Source: Sulfuricurvum sp. IAE1 (GTDB taxonomy: Bacteria > Campylobacterota > Campylobacteria > Campylobacterales > Sulfurimonadaceae). From it: 64,000 bases of DNA. Both the position numbers and the translations under genes were made by a program. Positions 36,210-45,548 of this stretch are shown here, piece by piece. The notes below the pieces were generated by a model. The model did not search any database. It saw nothing but the letters and a program-made list of their open reading frames with translations, and was not told where the DNA came from. The stretch's first letter is position 1, and every line of letters starts with the position of its first letter. The stretch is taken from positions 270,246 through 334,245 of the forward strand of contig NZ_SLTI01000042.1 of NCBI RefSeq assembly GCF_004347735.1, given 5' to 3'.

Positions 36210-39200
36210 ATGCCAAAACGCGACGACATCAAAACGATATTACTCATCGGATCAGGCCCGATCGTCATCGGTCAAGCCTGCGAATTCGACTATTCCGGAA
36301 CACAGGCGGTTAAAACGCTCAAAGAGCTCGGATACCGCGTCGTTTTGATCAACTCGAACCCGGCTACCATCATGACCGACCCCGAATTTGCCGACCGTAC
36401 CTACATCGAACCGATCAAGCCCGAAATCATCGCCGAAATCATCAAAAAAGAGAACGTTGACGCGATCCTCCCGACAATGGGAGGTCAAACCGCGCTCAAC
36501 GCCGCCATGCAGATGTTTGAGAAAGGGATGCTTGAGGGGATCGAGTTCCTCGGTGCAAACCCCGCTGCGATCAAAAAAGGGGAAGACCGTCAGGCGTTTA
36601 AAGAGGCGATGATCAAAATCGGAATGGACCTCCCGATCTCCCGCTACGCCTACAACATGGAAGAAGCCCTCGCGGCGGCCGAAGAGATCGGGTTCCCGAT
36701 CATCATCCGCGCTTCCTATACCCTCGCGGGGGGCGGAAGCGGCGTCGCCTACAACATCGACGAGTTCAAGCTCCTCGCCCAGCGCGGTCTGGACGAGTCA
36801 CCCATCACCGAAATCCTGATCGAAGAGTCGCTTCTGGGCTGGAAAGAGTACGAGATGGAAGTTATCCGCGACCGTAACGACAACTGTATCATCGTCTGCT
36901 CCATCGAAAATCTCGATCCTATGGGAGTCCACACCGGAGACTCTATCACCATCGCCCCGGCGCTCACCCTCACCGACAAAGAGTATCAGCGTATGCGCGA
37001 CGCGAGTTTCGCGATCCTGCGCGAAATCGGCGTCGATACGGGCGGATCGAACGTCCAGTTCTCCGTAAACCCCAAAACGGGCCGGATGATCGTCATCGAG
37101 ATGAACCCCCGTGTATCGCGCTCCTCGGCGCTGGCGTCCAAAGCGACGGGTTATCCGATCGCCAAGGTCGCAACCCTTCTGGCGGTCGGTTTCACCCTCG
37201 ATGAGATCACCAACGACATCACCGGAACCCCGGCTGCGTTCGAACCGGTCATCGACTACATCGTCACCAAACTCCCCCGCTTCACCTTCGAAAAATTCCC
37301 CGAAGCCGAGTCGACCCTTACGACGAGCATGAAATCGGTCGGGGAAGCAATGGCCATCGGGCGCACCTTCAAAGAGTCGGTCCAAAAAGCCCTCTGCTCG
37401 CTCGAAACCGGTCTGTGCGGCTTCGATCCGATCAGTGCCGATCCCGAATTCATCAAACATGAAATCCGCCGCCCCAACGCCGAGCGGATCCTCTACGTCG
37501 CTCAGGGCTTCCGCATGGGCCTCTCAGTCGAGGATATTTTCGAACTCTCCAAAATCGACCCGTGGTTCCTGAACCAGATCGAAGAGATCGTGGCGCAGGA
37601 AGCGAACGTCACTGCGGCAACCCTCTCGGACGAAGCACAGCTTCGCCGTCTCAAAACCGAAGGGTTCTCGGACAAGATGATCGCCAAACTGATTGCCCAA
37701 AACGGCGGAAGCGCGACGGAACTCGACGTTTACAACGCCCGCAAAGCGCTGGGAATCGCTTTTGAATACAATGAAGTCGATACGTGTGCGGCCGAATTCG
37801 GTTCGCTGACACCGTATCTGTACTCGACCACCAACATCACCCGCCTCGGGCTTCAGGCCCCCAGAGCCAGCGACAAGAAAAAAGTGATGATCCTCGGCGG
37901 CGGACCGAACCGGATCGGTCAGGGTATCGAGTTCGACTACTGCTGCGTCCACGCCTCATTCGCACTCAAAGAGATGGGGATCGAGACCATTATGGTCAAC
38001 TGTAACCCCGAAACCGTCTCGACCGACTACGACACCTCCGACGTCCTCTACTTCGAACCGATCGATTTCGAGCACGTCAGAGCGATCGTCGAAGCCGAAC
38101 AGCCTGATGGTATCATCGTCCATTTCGGAGGGCAGACGCCGCTTAAACTGGCCAACGGTCTTCACGCGATCGGCGCGAAAATCGCCGGAACCTCGGCGGA
38201 GGTCATCGATCTGGCTGAAAACCGCGAAAAATTCTCGGCATTCGTCGTTGAAAAAGGGCTCAAACAGCCCGAAAACGGTCTGTCGATGACCAAAGAAGGG
38301 GCATTCGAAATCGCGCAGCGACTCGGCTATCCCGTTCTTGTGCGTCCTTCTTACGTTCTGGGCGGGCGCGCGATGCGGATCGTCTACAACGAAGACGAAC
38401 TGCGCACCTATATGGACGTCGCGGTCTCGGTGAGCAACGATTCTCCCGTCCTCGTCGACAAATTCCTCGACCAGGCGGTGGAACTCGACGTCGATGCGAT
38501 CAGCGACGGTACCGAGGTCTACATCGGATCGGTCATGCAGCACATCGAAGAGGCCGGGATCCATTCAGGCGACAGCGCGTGTTCGCTCCCGCCGGTGGGC
38601 CTCACTCCCGAACTCAAAGCGCAGGTCGAGGCACAGACCAAGACAATCGCGCTCGGGCTGGGCGTCATCGGTCTTCTGAACATCCAGTACGCCATCTATC
38701 AAAACGAAATCTACCTGATCGAAGTCAATCCGCGCGCTTCGCGCACCGTTCCTTTCGTCTCCAAAGCGACGGGAATGCCGCTGGCAAAAGTCGCGACGCG
38801 CGTCATGATGGGCGAAAAGCTCCGCGACGCCCTCAAATACTACGATCACTACAATATCGTGATGGAAGAGAACGGTCTGCTCAAACCGCGCCTCAAAGGA
38901 CACGTCGCGATCAAAGAAGCGGTTTTCCCGTTCAATAAACTCTACGGTGCCGACCTCGTTCTCAGCCCCGAAATGAAATCGACGGGCGAAGTAATGGGGA
39001 TCAGCGCCAACTTCGGTGTCAGTTTCGCCAAAAGCCAGCTCGCGGCAGGAAACAAAATCCCGACGTCGGGAACCTGCTTTTTGTCATTTATCGACGGCGA
39101 CAAAAAACACGCCCCCGAAATTGCCCGCGGGCTCCACAATCAGGGCTTCCGGCTGATCGCGACGCGCGGAACCCAGAAGATCATCGAAGATGCGGGAATC

Positions 39201-39467
39201 CCGTGCGAAGCGGTTCTCAAAATCTCCGAAGGTCGCCCGAACATCGAAGACGTCATGAAAAACGGCGAAATCGCCCTGGCGATCAACACATCTGATAACC
39301 AGACGGCCAAAAAAGACGCCGAACAGATCCGCCAGATCGTCTTGCGTATGGGGATTCCTTATTTCACGACACTGAGCGCGGCGCGCGCCGCCATCGAAGC
39401 GATGGGGCACATGAGCGACGAGAGCTGGATGTCTCCGAACGCGCTGCAAGACTATCTCCGCTCGTAA
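36210..39467 (+). CDS. carB: carbamoyl phosphate synthase large subunit
   Basis: CarB makes carbamoyl phosphate for arginine and pyrimidine synthesis, using ammonia channelled from CarA. The 1085-residue protein has the two-fold layout: a first ATP-grasp half (1 to about 550, opening with [25 protein letters not shown]) and a second (about 560-940, opening with [24 protein letters not shown]), then an MGS-like allosteric domain at the C-terminus ([13 protein letters not shown] motif [14 protein letters not shown]). The small subunit gene carA is not in the window, so the pair is unlinked, as in Campylobacter. The downstream YrdC-like gene starts 1 base after its stop. Confidence 0.98.
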   Translation: MPKRDDIKTILLIGSGPIVIGQACEFDYSGTQAVKTLKELGYRVVLINSNPATIMTDPEFADRTYIEPIKPEIIAEIIKKENVDAILPTMGGQTALNAAMQMFEKGMLEGIEFLGANPAAIKKGEDRQAFKEAMIKIGMDLPISRYAYNMEEALAAAEEIGFPIIIRASYTLAGGGSGVAYNIDEFKLLAQRGLDESPITEILIEESLLGWKEYEMEVIRDRNDNCIIVCSIENLDPMGVHTGDSITIAPALTLTDKEYQRMRDASFAILREIGVDTGGSNVQFSVNPKTGRMIVIEMNPRVSRSSALASKATGYPIAKVATLLAVGFTLDEITNDITGTPAAFEPVIDYIVTKLPRFTFEKFPEAESTLTTSMKSVGEAMAIGRTFKESVQKALCSLETGLCGFDPISADPEFIKHEIRRPNAERILYVAQGFRMGLSVEDIFELSKIDPWFLNQIEEIVAQEANVTAATLSDEAQLRRLKTEGFSDKMIAKLIAQNGGSATELDVYNARKALGIAFEYNEVDTCAAEFGSLTPYLYSTTNITRLGLQAPRASDKKKVMILGGGPNRIGQGIEFDYCCVHASFALKEMGIETIMVNCNPETVSTDYDTSDVLYFEPIDFEHVRAIVEAEQPDGIIVHFGGQTPLKLANGLHAIGAKIAGTSAEVIDLAENREKFSAFVVEKGLKQPENGLSMTKEGAFEIAQRLGYPVLVRPSYVLGGRAMRIVYNEDELRTYMDVAVSVSNDSPVLVDKFLDQAVELDVDAISDGTEVYIGSVMQHIEEAGIHSGDSACSLPPVGLTPELKAQVEAQTKTIALGLGVIGLLNIQYAIYQNEIYLIEVNPRASRTVPFVSKATGMPLAKVATRVMMGEKLRDALKYYDHYNIVMEENGLLKPRLKGHVAIKEAVFPFNKLYGADLVLSPEMKSTGEVMGISANFGVSFAKSQLAAGNKIPTSGTCFLSFIDGDKKHAPEIARGLHNQGFRLIATRGTQKIIEDAGIPCEAVLKISEGRPNIEDVMKNGEIALAINTSDNQTAKKDAEQIRQIVLRMGIPYFTTLSAARAAIEAMGHMSDESWMSPNALQDYLRS

Positions 39468-39468
39468 C

Positions 39469-39897
39469 ATGAGCCTTTATCTCGCGCAGACCGACACCAC
39501 CGTCGGTTTTCTCTCCCAAGACGCCGGACGCCTCTTTGAAGCCAAAGGGCGCGATCAGAACAAACCATTTTTAAAAGTCTTCTGCGAGCTGCACGTCCTC
39601 AAAGCGCAATTGCGCGTCCCCCTTGTCCACAGACGCCGCGTGCGCCATGCGCGAAAAACCACATTTATCGTCAAGAACCAGGCATTCCGCTACGTAACCG
39701 AACCCGAACACGCCCGATTCCTCCGTCCTCACGGATGGTTTTACTCCACGTCGGCCAATGCCAGCGGAGCCTCGTTCGATCCCGATTTTTGCCGTGAGAG
39801 GGCAAACCGGATCGTCGAAGATGCTCGGGGGCTGAGCGAACAGCCCTCCTCGAAAATTTACCGTTTGGGCCGCACCCGTCTCAAACGGATCCGATAA
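39469..39897 (+). CDS. short Sua5/YciO/YrdC-like protein
   Basis: The 142-residue protein looks like a trimmed Sua5/YrdC-fold member: YLAQTDTTVGFLSQD at the N-terminus is the substrate-loop pattern, KPFLKVFCEL matches the KxRxxxKP area only loosely, and FYSTSANASGASFD is the family motif STSANxSG. It lacks about 60 residues of a full threonylcarbamoyl-AMP synthase (usually about 190 or more), and the RNA-binding KxR motif is replaced, so it may not make the tRNA modification. The start directly follows carB (TAACATG). It is a shortened paralog of unknown use; a full-length Sua5 should be sought elsewhere in the genome. Confidence 0.7.
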   Translation: MSLYLAQTDTTVGFLSQDAGRLFEAKGRDQNKPFLKVFCELHVLKAQLRVPLVHRRRVRHARKTTFIVKNQAFRYVTEPEHARFLRPHGWFYSTSANASGASFDPDFCRERANRIVEDARGLSEQPSSKIYRLGRTRLKRIR

Positions 39898-39916
39898 CCA
39901 TAATACAGGAGTCATC

Positions 39917-40507
39917 ATGAAACACGTTTTTAATGCCAAATCCGCTTTTCTGGGTTCATTCGGACTCATCCTCATCAATGCCCTCACCGGATGCCAGAGC
40001 GCACCCGAAGAGCAACCCGCCGAAGAACAGGCACAGGCCAAAAACAAATTCCTCGTCGTCGAGCAGCTCACCAACGGCAAATACGTCATCGTCGAAGAGA
40101 TGCCGACCGAAGGACCGAGCCGCGCCATTATCCGCGAAACGGACGAAAACGGCACCGTCCACGAACGGGTCCTTACCGAAGCGGAGATGAAAGAGCTGGC
40201 CGACCAGGAATACAAAAAAATGGAAGCCGGGCAATCCGAGCTCAATGCCGAACCCTCCGGCGAAGGGATGGGACTTGCCGGAACGATCCTCGCCGCGGCG
40301 GGGGGAGCTTTGCTTGGGAACATGATCGGAAACGCCCTGATGAACAACGCCAACGTCCGCAAACACCAGGACATGTCGAACCGTTCGGGCTATTACCGTT
40401 CTACCTCCGGCGGCACCCCGACGTCGACCGGATCTACCCAGAAAAAAAGCTACTTCGGCAATACCGCTTCCTCATCGACAACCTCCAGCAGCAGCTACGG
40501 AGGCTAA
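39917..40507 (+). CDS. UPF0323-type lipoprotein with Gly/Ser-rich tail
   Basis: The N-terminus is a lipoprotein signal: hydrophobic FLGSFGLILINALTGC with the lipidated cysteine at 26. The mature part starts with an acidic, low-complexity linker (QSAPEEQPAEEQAQAK), then a compact domain KFLVVEQLTNGKYVIVEEMPTEGPSRAIIRETDENGTVHERVLTEAEM, a glycine-zipper hydrophobic stretch (GLAGTILAAAGGALLGNMIGNALMNN), and a serine/threonine-rich tail ending in SSSSYGG. This matches UPF0323 lipoproteins of Campylobacter and Helicobacter. It comes 3 bases before an ATP-grasp gene of the glutathionylspermidine synthase family, and E. coli has a comparable ygiB-ygiC pair. The tail may be a target of that enzyme (inference). 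Confidence 0.8.
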   Translation: MKHVFNAKSAFLGSFGLILINALTGCQSAPEEQPAEEQAQAKNKFLVVEQLTNGKYVIVEEMPTEGPSRAIIRETDENGTVHERVLTEAEMKELADQEYKKMEAGQSELNAEPSGEGMGLAGTILAAAGGALLGNMIGNALMNNANVRKHQDMSNRSGYYRSTSGGTPTSTGSTQKKSYFGNTASSSTTSSSSYGG

Positions 40508-40510
40508 AGA

Positions 40511-41689
40511 ATGGTTGCCCTCGAAAAAGTCGCCCCGATCGATGACCGCGTCCTTGAACAAATCGGATTTCACTGGCACACCGATGCCGAGTCGGGAAAA
40601 TACGTCGCTGACGAACTCGTCGTCGTCACCGACGCCGAAGCCGAAGCCTACTACGAAGCGGTCAACGATATCTACGACATGTACGCCACCGCCGCTCAGC
40701 ACGTTATCGACAACAACCTGTTTTTCGACCTCGGCATCCCTTTCAATCTCGTCGAAACGATCAAGAAAAGCTGGGAAAGCGACGTCCACTGGCATCTCTA
40801 CGGACGCTTCGACCTCGCCGGGGGGATCGACGGCGCACCGATCAAACTGATCGAATTCAATGCCGACACTCCGACCGCCCTTTTCGAGACGGCCATCATC
40901 CAGTGGGCGATACTCAAACACAACCGCATGGACGAAGATCGGCAGTTCAACAACGTCTATTCGGCCATCAGCGACAATTTCCGCCGTCTGATTACCTTGT
41001 TTGACGATCCCGGGCTGTTCGAACGTTATTACGAAGGGTGGAAAATTCTCTTCAGCTCTGTCAGCGGCAACATCGAAGAGGAACAAACGGTCCGGCTGCT
41101 GCAGCAGATGGCAATCGATGCCGGATTCGAAACGGGGTTCGAGCCCCTCGGCGGCGTCAAATTCGACGATGAGGGGATCTACGATTCCCATGAATATCCC
41201 TACGAATACTGGTTCAAGCTCTACCCGTGGGAAGATATCGCCATCGAAGAACCCGAACTCGCAACCCAGCTTCAATCGATCATGGCTAACCAGAAGGCGA
41301 TCATCCTCAACCCCGCCTACACCCTGCTGTTCCAGTCCAAAGGTATGATGAAGATCCTGTGCGATCTTTTCCCCGATTCTCCCTACCTCCTCAAAACGTC
41401 CTTCGAACCACTCAAGGGGGTTCCGTACGTCGAGAAACGGATGTTCGGGCGCGAGGGATCGAATGTCAGAATCCATGACGCGGCCGGAAACGTTACCGCT
41501 TCCAACGGCGGCCCCTACGGCAATTTCAAACCGGTCTACCAAGAATACGTCGAATTCCCCCGCGATACACACGGGAACGCCTACCAGGCGGGAGTGTTCT
41601 TCGCCTACGAAGCGTGCGGGCTCGGATTCCGCCGCGGAGGGGCCATTCTGGACAATCTCTCCAAATTCGTCGGGCACGTGCTGAGATGA
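40511..41689 (+). CDS. glutathionylspermidine synthase-like ATP-grasp ligase
   Basis: The 392-residue protein matches the C-terminal synthetase domain of glutathionylspermidine synthase and E. coli YgiC/YjfC: IKLIEFNADTPTALFETAIIQW near 115, YPYEYWFKLYPWEDIA near 225, NPAYTLLFQSKGMMKILCDLFPDSPYLLKTSFEP near 270, and GREGSNVRIHD near 315. It forms an amide bond using ATP. The amidase half of the E. coli enzyme is absent, and the natural substrate of the YgiC group is not known. It overlaps the next gene (BFD-like ferredoxin) by four bases (ATGA) and follows the lipoprotein by 3 bases, so these three are one unit. Confidence 0.88.
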   Translation: MVALEKVAPIDDRVLEQIGFHWHTDAESGKYVADELVVVTDAEAEAYYEAVNDIYDMYATAAQHVIDNNLFFDLGIPFNLVETIKKSWESDVHWHLYGRFDLAGGIDGAPIKLIEFNADTPTALFETAIIQWAILKHNRMDEDRQFNNVYSAISDNFRRLITLFDDPGLFERYYEGWKILFSSVSGNIEEEQTVRLLQQMAIDAGFETGFEPLGGVKFDDEGIYDSHEYPYEYWFKLYPWEDIAIEEPELATQLQSIMANQKAIILNPAYTLLFQSKGMMKILCDLFPDSPYLLKTSFEPLKGVPYVEKRMFGREGSNVRIHDAAGNVTASNGGPYGNFKPVYQEYVEFPRDTHGNAYQAGVFFAYEACGLGFRRGGAILDNLSKFVGHVLR

Positions 41690-41889
41690 TCGTCTGCGCC
41701 TGCCGAAGCGTCACGCTCGAAGAGATCATCGAAGCGATGGAACGCCACGGCAACGACGCCGAAACGATCCGAAGCATCACCTGCGTGGGACAGGGATGCA
41801 CCGAATGCCTCGATCCTGCCTGCGGCGACGTCGATCTCCCTTTCCCCTACGCGCTCCTCAACGCCGAAGCCATCTTGGAGCGTTCCTGA
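41686..41889 (+). CDS. small BFD-like [2Fe-2S] protein
   Basis: The 67-residue product (start ATG 41686, overlapping the previous stop as ATGA) resembles bacterioferritin-associated ferredoxin: MIVCACRSVTLEEIIEAM gives cysteines 4 and 6, and VGQGCTECLDPACG gives cysteines 38 and 41 (plus 33 and 46). In BFD a C-x-C and a later C-x2-C pair hold the cluster. The extra cysteines are unusual. The helical layout fits. A longer frame to 41614 exists but has no merit. It ends 2 bases before the convergent permease gene. BFD domains release iron from bacterioferritin or serve in redox partners; here its partner is the ATP-grasp gene, which is odd. Confidence 0.75.
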   Translation: MIVCACRSVTLEEIIEAMERHGNDAETIRSITCVGQGCTECLDPACGDVDLPFPYALLNAEAILERS

Positions 41890-41891
41890 CT

Positions 41892-42686
41892 TTAGCGTAC
41901 CTCTTTGCGATTCATCCTCGCTTGTACGTCGTTCGAAATGTTCATCAGCGCAAACGTAACGATAAAAATCATCAGCCCCGGAAAGAAACTGACCCACCAT
42001 GCAATGTCGATCACCTCTTTTCCGGTGCTGAGGATGCTCCCCCAGCTCATCTGGGGCGGTGTGATCCCAAGCCCCAGAAACGACAGTCCCGATTCAGCCA
42101 GAATCGCCCCCCCTACCCCGAACGTGAAACTCACCAGCACGATCGGAGAAAGAAGCGGCGCATAATATTTAAAAATGATCTTGAGCGGGTTGACCCCCGC
42201 GATACGCAGGATACGGATAAACGGCTTTGACGAAATCGCAAAACTCTCCGAACGGATCAGACGCGCGGTGCTCATCCATCCCGTTACCGAGATAATGACG
42301 ATCAGCACCCAGATCGACGCATTGACGTAGGTAACCAGCGTCAGCAGCAAAAACAGGGTCGGAAACGTCAAAAACAAATCGACGACGACAATAAAAAGCT
42401 TATCAAACCCTCCCCGCAGCAGCGCGGCACTGACTCCGTACATCAGCCCGATCAGAGTCGAAAAAAGAGCGCTTCCCAGACCGATCAACAGCGATACCTG
42501 GCCCCCTTCCATCAGACGTGCGAGCATATCCCGCCCCAAACGGTCAGTACCGAACCAATAAGTTGACGAGGGGGGAAGGAGAATAGCGTTCGGATTGAAA
42601 TACTGCGGATCGACCGTATAGAAAAAAGGGCCGAAAAAAGAAAAAAGGATGACCCCCGCAAGGGAGACCATACTAAAGAGGCTCAT
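41892..42686 (-). CDS. peptide-type ABC transporter permease (OppC/DppC family)
   Basis: The 264-residue protein has about six membrane helices and the inner-membrane permease signature of the OppBC family: YWFGTDRLGRDMLARLMEGGQVSLLIGLGSALFSTLIGLMYG near 45-85 and the EAA loop RILRIAGVNPLKIIFKYYAPLLSP near 160-185, ending in ISNDVQARMNRKEVR. Such permeases take up peptides or nickel. None of the partner genes (OppB, ATPases, binding protein) is next to it. It starts one base inside the flgK stop region (TAATG), so it is translated with the flagellar operon. Confidence 0.88.
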   Translation of the reverse strand: MSLFSMVSLAGVILFSFFGPFFYTVDPQYFNPNAILLPPSSTYWFGTDRLGRDMLARLMEGGQVSLLIGLGSALFSTLIGLMYGVSAALLRGGFDKLFIVVVDLFLTFPTLFLLLTLVTYVNASIWVLIVIISVTGWMSTARLIRSESFAISSKPFIRILRIAGVNPLKIIFKYYAPLLSPIVLVSFTFGVGGAILAESGLSFLGLGITPPQMSWGSILSTGKEVIDIAWWVSFFPGLMIFIVTFALMNISNDVQARMNRKEVR

Positions 42687-44542
42687 TACTGCTTCAGCCC
42701 CAGGAGCGTCTGCATCATCTGGTCGATCGTCGTAATGACTTTGGCGGCGGCGCCGTAAGAGGTCTGATAACGGATGAGATTCGCCATCTCTTCGTCGATG
42801 CTCACCTTAGAGATCGAGTCGTATTCTTGCTGGATGGCACTGAATTGCGCGGTAATCGTATCGTTGCTCAGAATAACCGAGTTCGTAGTCGTCCCCACCG
42901 TGGTAACCAGCGCATCGTAATATCCGTAGAGGGTGTCATCCGTCGTTTGGGCATCCTGCATAAAATTGACACGAGAGAATTGCAGCTCAACCATGGCAAG
43001 CGCCGTTTGGGAATCCCCTTCCACGGGTGACTTGAATCCCCGGATTTTGGTAACGTCGTTTTTGATATCGATATTGAGATCGATGTTTTTGGCACTGTCG
43101 CCGTCGAAAAAGCGGCTCAGCCCGGTTACACCGGCAAAATTCGTGCCGTTGTCTTCGATGGCAAAAGTATACCCCTGCTCTGCCAGCCCGCTTCCCGCTT
43201 TGAAATCGATGCGGAGAATATTCTGAGCCGTACCGAACTGCGCTTCGAGCATGTCGTCGATGTCGTTGAGCGCATTCCCGTCTCCGGTGTCGTCCTGAAC
43301 CGCATTGAGCTGTCCGACGATGCTGTTGGCAGGAGGTGCGGGCATCGATCCCATGACCGTCGCATCGTCGATCGTAACCGTACGACGGGCGGCGACATTC
43401 CCGTTGATATCGTATACGACGATATCAAAGGTTCCGGCGCTGAAATTTTTCCCCGTCGTCAGCAGCGTCTGGGAATCTGCATAAGCCTGCGACGTCGACT
43501 GCATCGATGTCGTCGCGCTTTGCGCGTAGAGGTTGTTGGTCGCTTCGATCAATCCGGCCGCAAACGTGTCGAGATTATCGATGGTCTTTTGCAAAAAACC
43601 GTTTTCGAATTCTCCGTCAGCTCCGATGATCGATCCGCGTAATTCGAGCAGCGCCCCGACTTTTCCCCCGCGTACATCCTGTGCAAACGGCATCTGGACT
43701 CCGTCTTGGCGTTCAAAGTAAAGGGTGTTATATCCTTTTGAACTGCTCGCGCTTTCGATGCCGATCGGGTGGAAGTTCGAACCGTCAACGATGTTGAAGC
43801 CGCCGACGAGGATCGTATAGCCCCCCTCTTCGACTGCGATATTGCTGTCAATCGAATTGTTGGTCTTTGCACCTTCCACAACCGTTTTTGCCCCGATCAG
43901 TTTCGAGAGGGTCATCTCGAGCTGCGTTCGCTGGTCTCTGAGATCGTTGGCGTTGTTGATCCCTCCGGCTTCGGCTTCGTTGATTGATTTGTTCAGTCCC
44001 GCAATTTTTTCGGCGATACGGTTGACCTCTTCGATATTGATTTTAACCTGGTCGTTGATCGAACTCTGTAGCGCCGCAATCTGGTCGCGCGTCTGGTTGA
44101 CATGCTGAGTCAGCGTCTGTGCCAGTTGAGCAAGAGAAACTTTCAACGCACTGTTGCCCGGATTATTCGCCAGGGCCTGCCATCCGTTGAAGTAATTCTG
44201 AAGGTCCGATTTGATCCCGATGTTGTCGATATCGGGAAAATAGGTCGAGAGTTCTTCCAGATGCTTTTTCATGGTGTCCGAATACGATTTGGACTGTGCC
44301 GTATTGGAATAACGGTTAAACACGAACGAATCGTAGATACGGACGATTTCGGTAATCTGGGTACCGTTACCGCGCTGTCCGGGATCGACGCTGACGGGAA
44401 ACGCGGTCGACGTTACGACCCGCTGGCGGGAATACCCTTCGGTTTCGGCGTTGGAAATATTATGACCGGTCGTATCGATCCCGATCTGGGCGGCATTAAG
44501 GCCGGTATAACCGATATGAAGGGCATTGAAGATGGAGGCCAT
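42686..44542 (-). CDS. flgK: flagellar hook-associated protein FlgK
   Basis: FlgK (HAP1) joins the hook to the filament junction. The 618-residue protein has the N-terminal HAP signature (MASIFNALHIGYTGLNAAQIGIDTTGHNISNAETEGYSRQRV) and the C-terminal coiled-coil partner (NLIRYQTSYGAAAKVITTIDQMMQTLLGLKQ), both needed for assembly; the middle region is variable. The start is 1 base after the FlgN-like gene, which is expected to encode its export chaperone. It is the last flagellar gene of the operon before the ABC permease. Confidence 0.95.
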   Translation of the reverse strand: MASIFNALHIGYTGLNAAQIGIDTTGHNISNAETEGYSRQRVVTSTAFPVSVDPGQRGNGTQITEIVRIYDSFVFNRYSNTAQSKSYSDTMKKHLEELSTYFPDIDNIGIKSDLQNYFNGWQALANNPGNSALKVSLAQLAQTLTQHVNQTRDQIAALQSSINDQVKINIEEVNRIAEKIAGLNKSINEAEAGGINNANDLRDQRTQLEMTLSKLIGAKTVVEGAKTNNSIDSNIAVEEGGYTILVGGFNIVDGSNFHPIGIESASSSKGYNTLYFERQDGVQMPFAQDVRGGKVGALLELRGSIIGADGEFENGFLQKTIDNLDTFAAGLIEATNNLYAQSATTSMQSTSQAYADSQTLLTTGKNFSAGTFDIVVYDINGNVAARRTVTIDDATVMGSMPAPPANSIVGQLNAVQDDTGDGNALNDIDDMLEAQFGTAQNILRIDFKAGSGLAEQGYTFAIEDNGTNFAGVTGLSRFFDGDSAKNIDLNIDIKNDVTKIRGFKSPVEGDSQTALAMVELQFSRVNFMQDAQTTDDTLYGYYDALVTTVGTTTNSVILSNDTITAQFSAIQQEYDSISKVSIDEEMANLIRYQTSYGAAAKVITTIDQMMQTLLGLKQ

Positions 44543-44543
44543 T

Positions 44544-44972
44544 TTACGCTCTCACTTCCAAAAATGACGCGTCGGCGGACGCGACTTTTTGATACCCTTC
44601 CATTTGCGTCGGAACGACACGTTCGAGAAGAGTATTGTAAAAAGCCCCGACGCTTAAAACCATTTTCGCGTAACGCTGGTTGACTTCGCGGAGTTTTGCG
44701 AGGTTTTCTTTAAGAAGATCGAGAAGCTGATGTTGTTCGTCATCGAGAAGTTCGAAAAGCGCTTTGGAAGGCTCGGCGGTCATCAGTTTCGAAATTTCGC
44801 GATCGATCATCGCTTTTTTGTTTTCAAAACTTTTGATTTTTTCTTCTTTGATCGCCAACCGTTCGAACTGGGTATTATGCTTGGCCTGCTTTATATCGGC
44901 GATGTCTTCTTCAGACAATGCGATAAGGGCTTCCAGTTCTTTTATAGCGCTTTTCAACTGATACGACAACAT
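44544..44972 (-). CDS. flgN: FlgN-like flagellar export chaperone
   Basis: The 142-residue protein is nearly all alpha-helical and charged (residues about 5-75 form one long coiled coil: LEALIALSEEDIADIKQAKHNTQFERLAIKEEKIKSFENKKAMI). It lies directly upstream of flgK, which is the position of flgN in Campylobacter (Cj1465 next to flgK). FlgN keeps FlgK and FlgL in an export-ready state. The start ATG at 44972 is six bases after AGGAG, better than the ATG at 44975. The call rests on position and helical character; sequence identity to FlgN is low. Confidence 0.7.
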   Translation of the reverse strand: MLSYQLKSAIKELEALIALSEEDIADIKQAKHNTQFERLAIKEEKIKSFENKKAMIDREISKLMTAEPSKALFELLDDEQHQLLDLLKENLAKLREVNQRYAKMVLSVGAFYNTLLERVVPTQMEGYQKVASADASFLEVRA

Positions 44973-44990
44973 CATAAACTCCTGTTTGGT

Positions 44991-45197
44991 TTAAGTCAGC
45001 TCTTGCGCGATGCGCTTGGCCAACGCTTCGATATCGACACGGTATTCGCCTTTTTCGATCGAAGATTTTATCTCTTCGATCCGGCTGGTGTCACCTTGTT
45101 TGGAAACCGACTGAGAGGATTTTTCCTGTTCTTTCGGCTTAAGCGACGTTTCTTGGTAAACGCCTTTCATGATTGAGCTGTTCACACTTGAGATCAT
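44991..45197 (-). CDS. flgM: anti-sigma-28 factor FlgM
   Basis: FlgM binds sigma-28 (FliA) until hook completion lets it leave the cell. The 68-residue protein has the family C-terminal helix pattern: RIEEIKSSIEKGEYRVDIEALAKRIAQELT, with the typical Y-x-V-D and A-x-x-I residues. The N-terminal half is low-complexity and unstructured (KPKEQEKSSQSVSK). The ATG follows AAGGATT. It is 65 bases after the rod-binding gene and 18 bases before flgN. This order (flgI, flgJ, flgM, flgN, flgK) is as in Campylobacter jejuni. Confidence 0.9.
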   Translation of the reverse strand: MISSVNSSIMKGVYQETSLKPKEQEKSSQSVSKQGDTSRIEEIKSSIEKGEYRVDIEALAKRIAQELT

Positions 45198-45263
45198 GGT
45201 GAATCCTTCCGGTTTGTCCGTTTATGATGTCTATCTACCATATCGGCAAACACTCCGAAAAAT

Positions 45264-45548
45264 TTAGTTTTTTACCCCTTTTTGACTCAAATGTTCAAAC
45301 AGCATTTGCGAAAATCCGAATCCCCCCGCACTGGCGTTGGAAAGTTCCTCACGGTACATCGATTTGAAGATTTTGTCTCCCGGATCATTGGCGCTGAAAA
45401 GGTTTTTTTCATCCTTCATCGCTTCATCGAGCAACATCTTCACGATGATCGCTTCAAACTGATCGGTTTTTTCTTTGAGGATTGCGTCCCCTTCTTTCGT
45501 CCCCACCGTCGGAACGGGTTTTTGGTACTGTACGTGTGAAACGTCCAT
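45264..45548 (-). CDS. flgJ: rod-binding protein (FlgJ N-terminal domain type)
   Basis: The 94-residue protein corresponds to the N-terminal, rod-binding half of FlgJ: FEAIIVKMLLDEAMKDEKNLFSANDPGDKIFKSMYREELSNASAGGFGFSQMLFEHL. The peptidoglycan-hydrolase half found in enteric FlgJ is absent, which is normal for Campylobacterota. It acts as the cap for rod assembly in the periplasm. The start overlaps the flgI stop by one base (TGATG) and has a near-perfect ribosome site, GGAGGTGA, inside flgI. Confidence 0.88.
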   Translation of the reverse strand: MDVSHVQYQKPVPTVGTKEGDAILKEKTDQFEAIIVKMLLDEAMKDEKNLFSANDPGDKIFKSMYREELSNASAGGFGFSQMLFEHLSQKGVKN

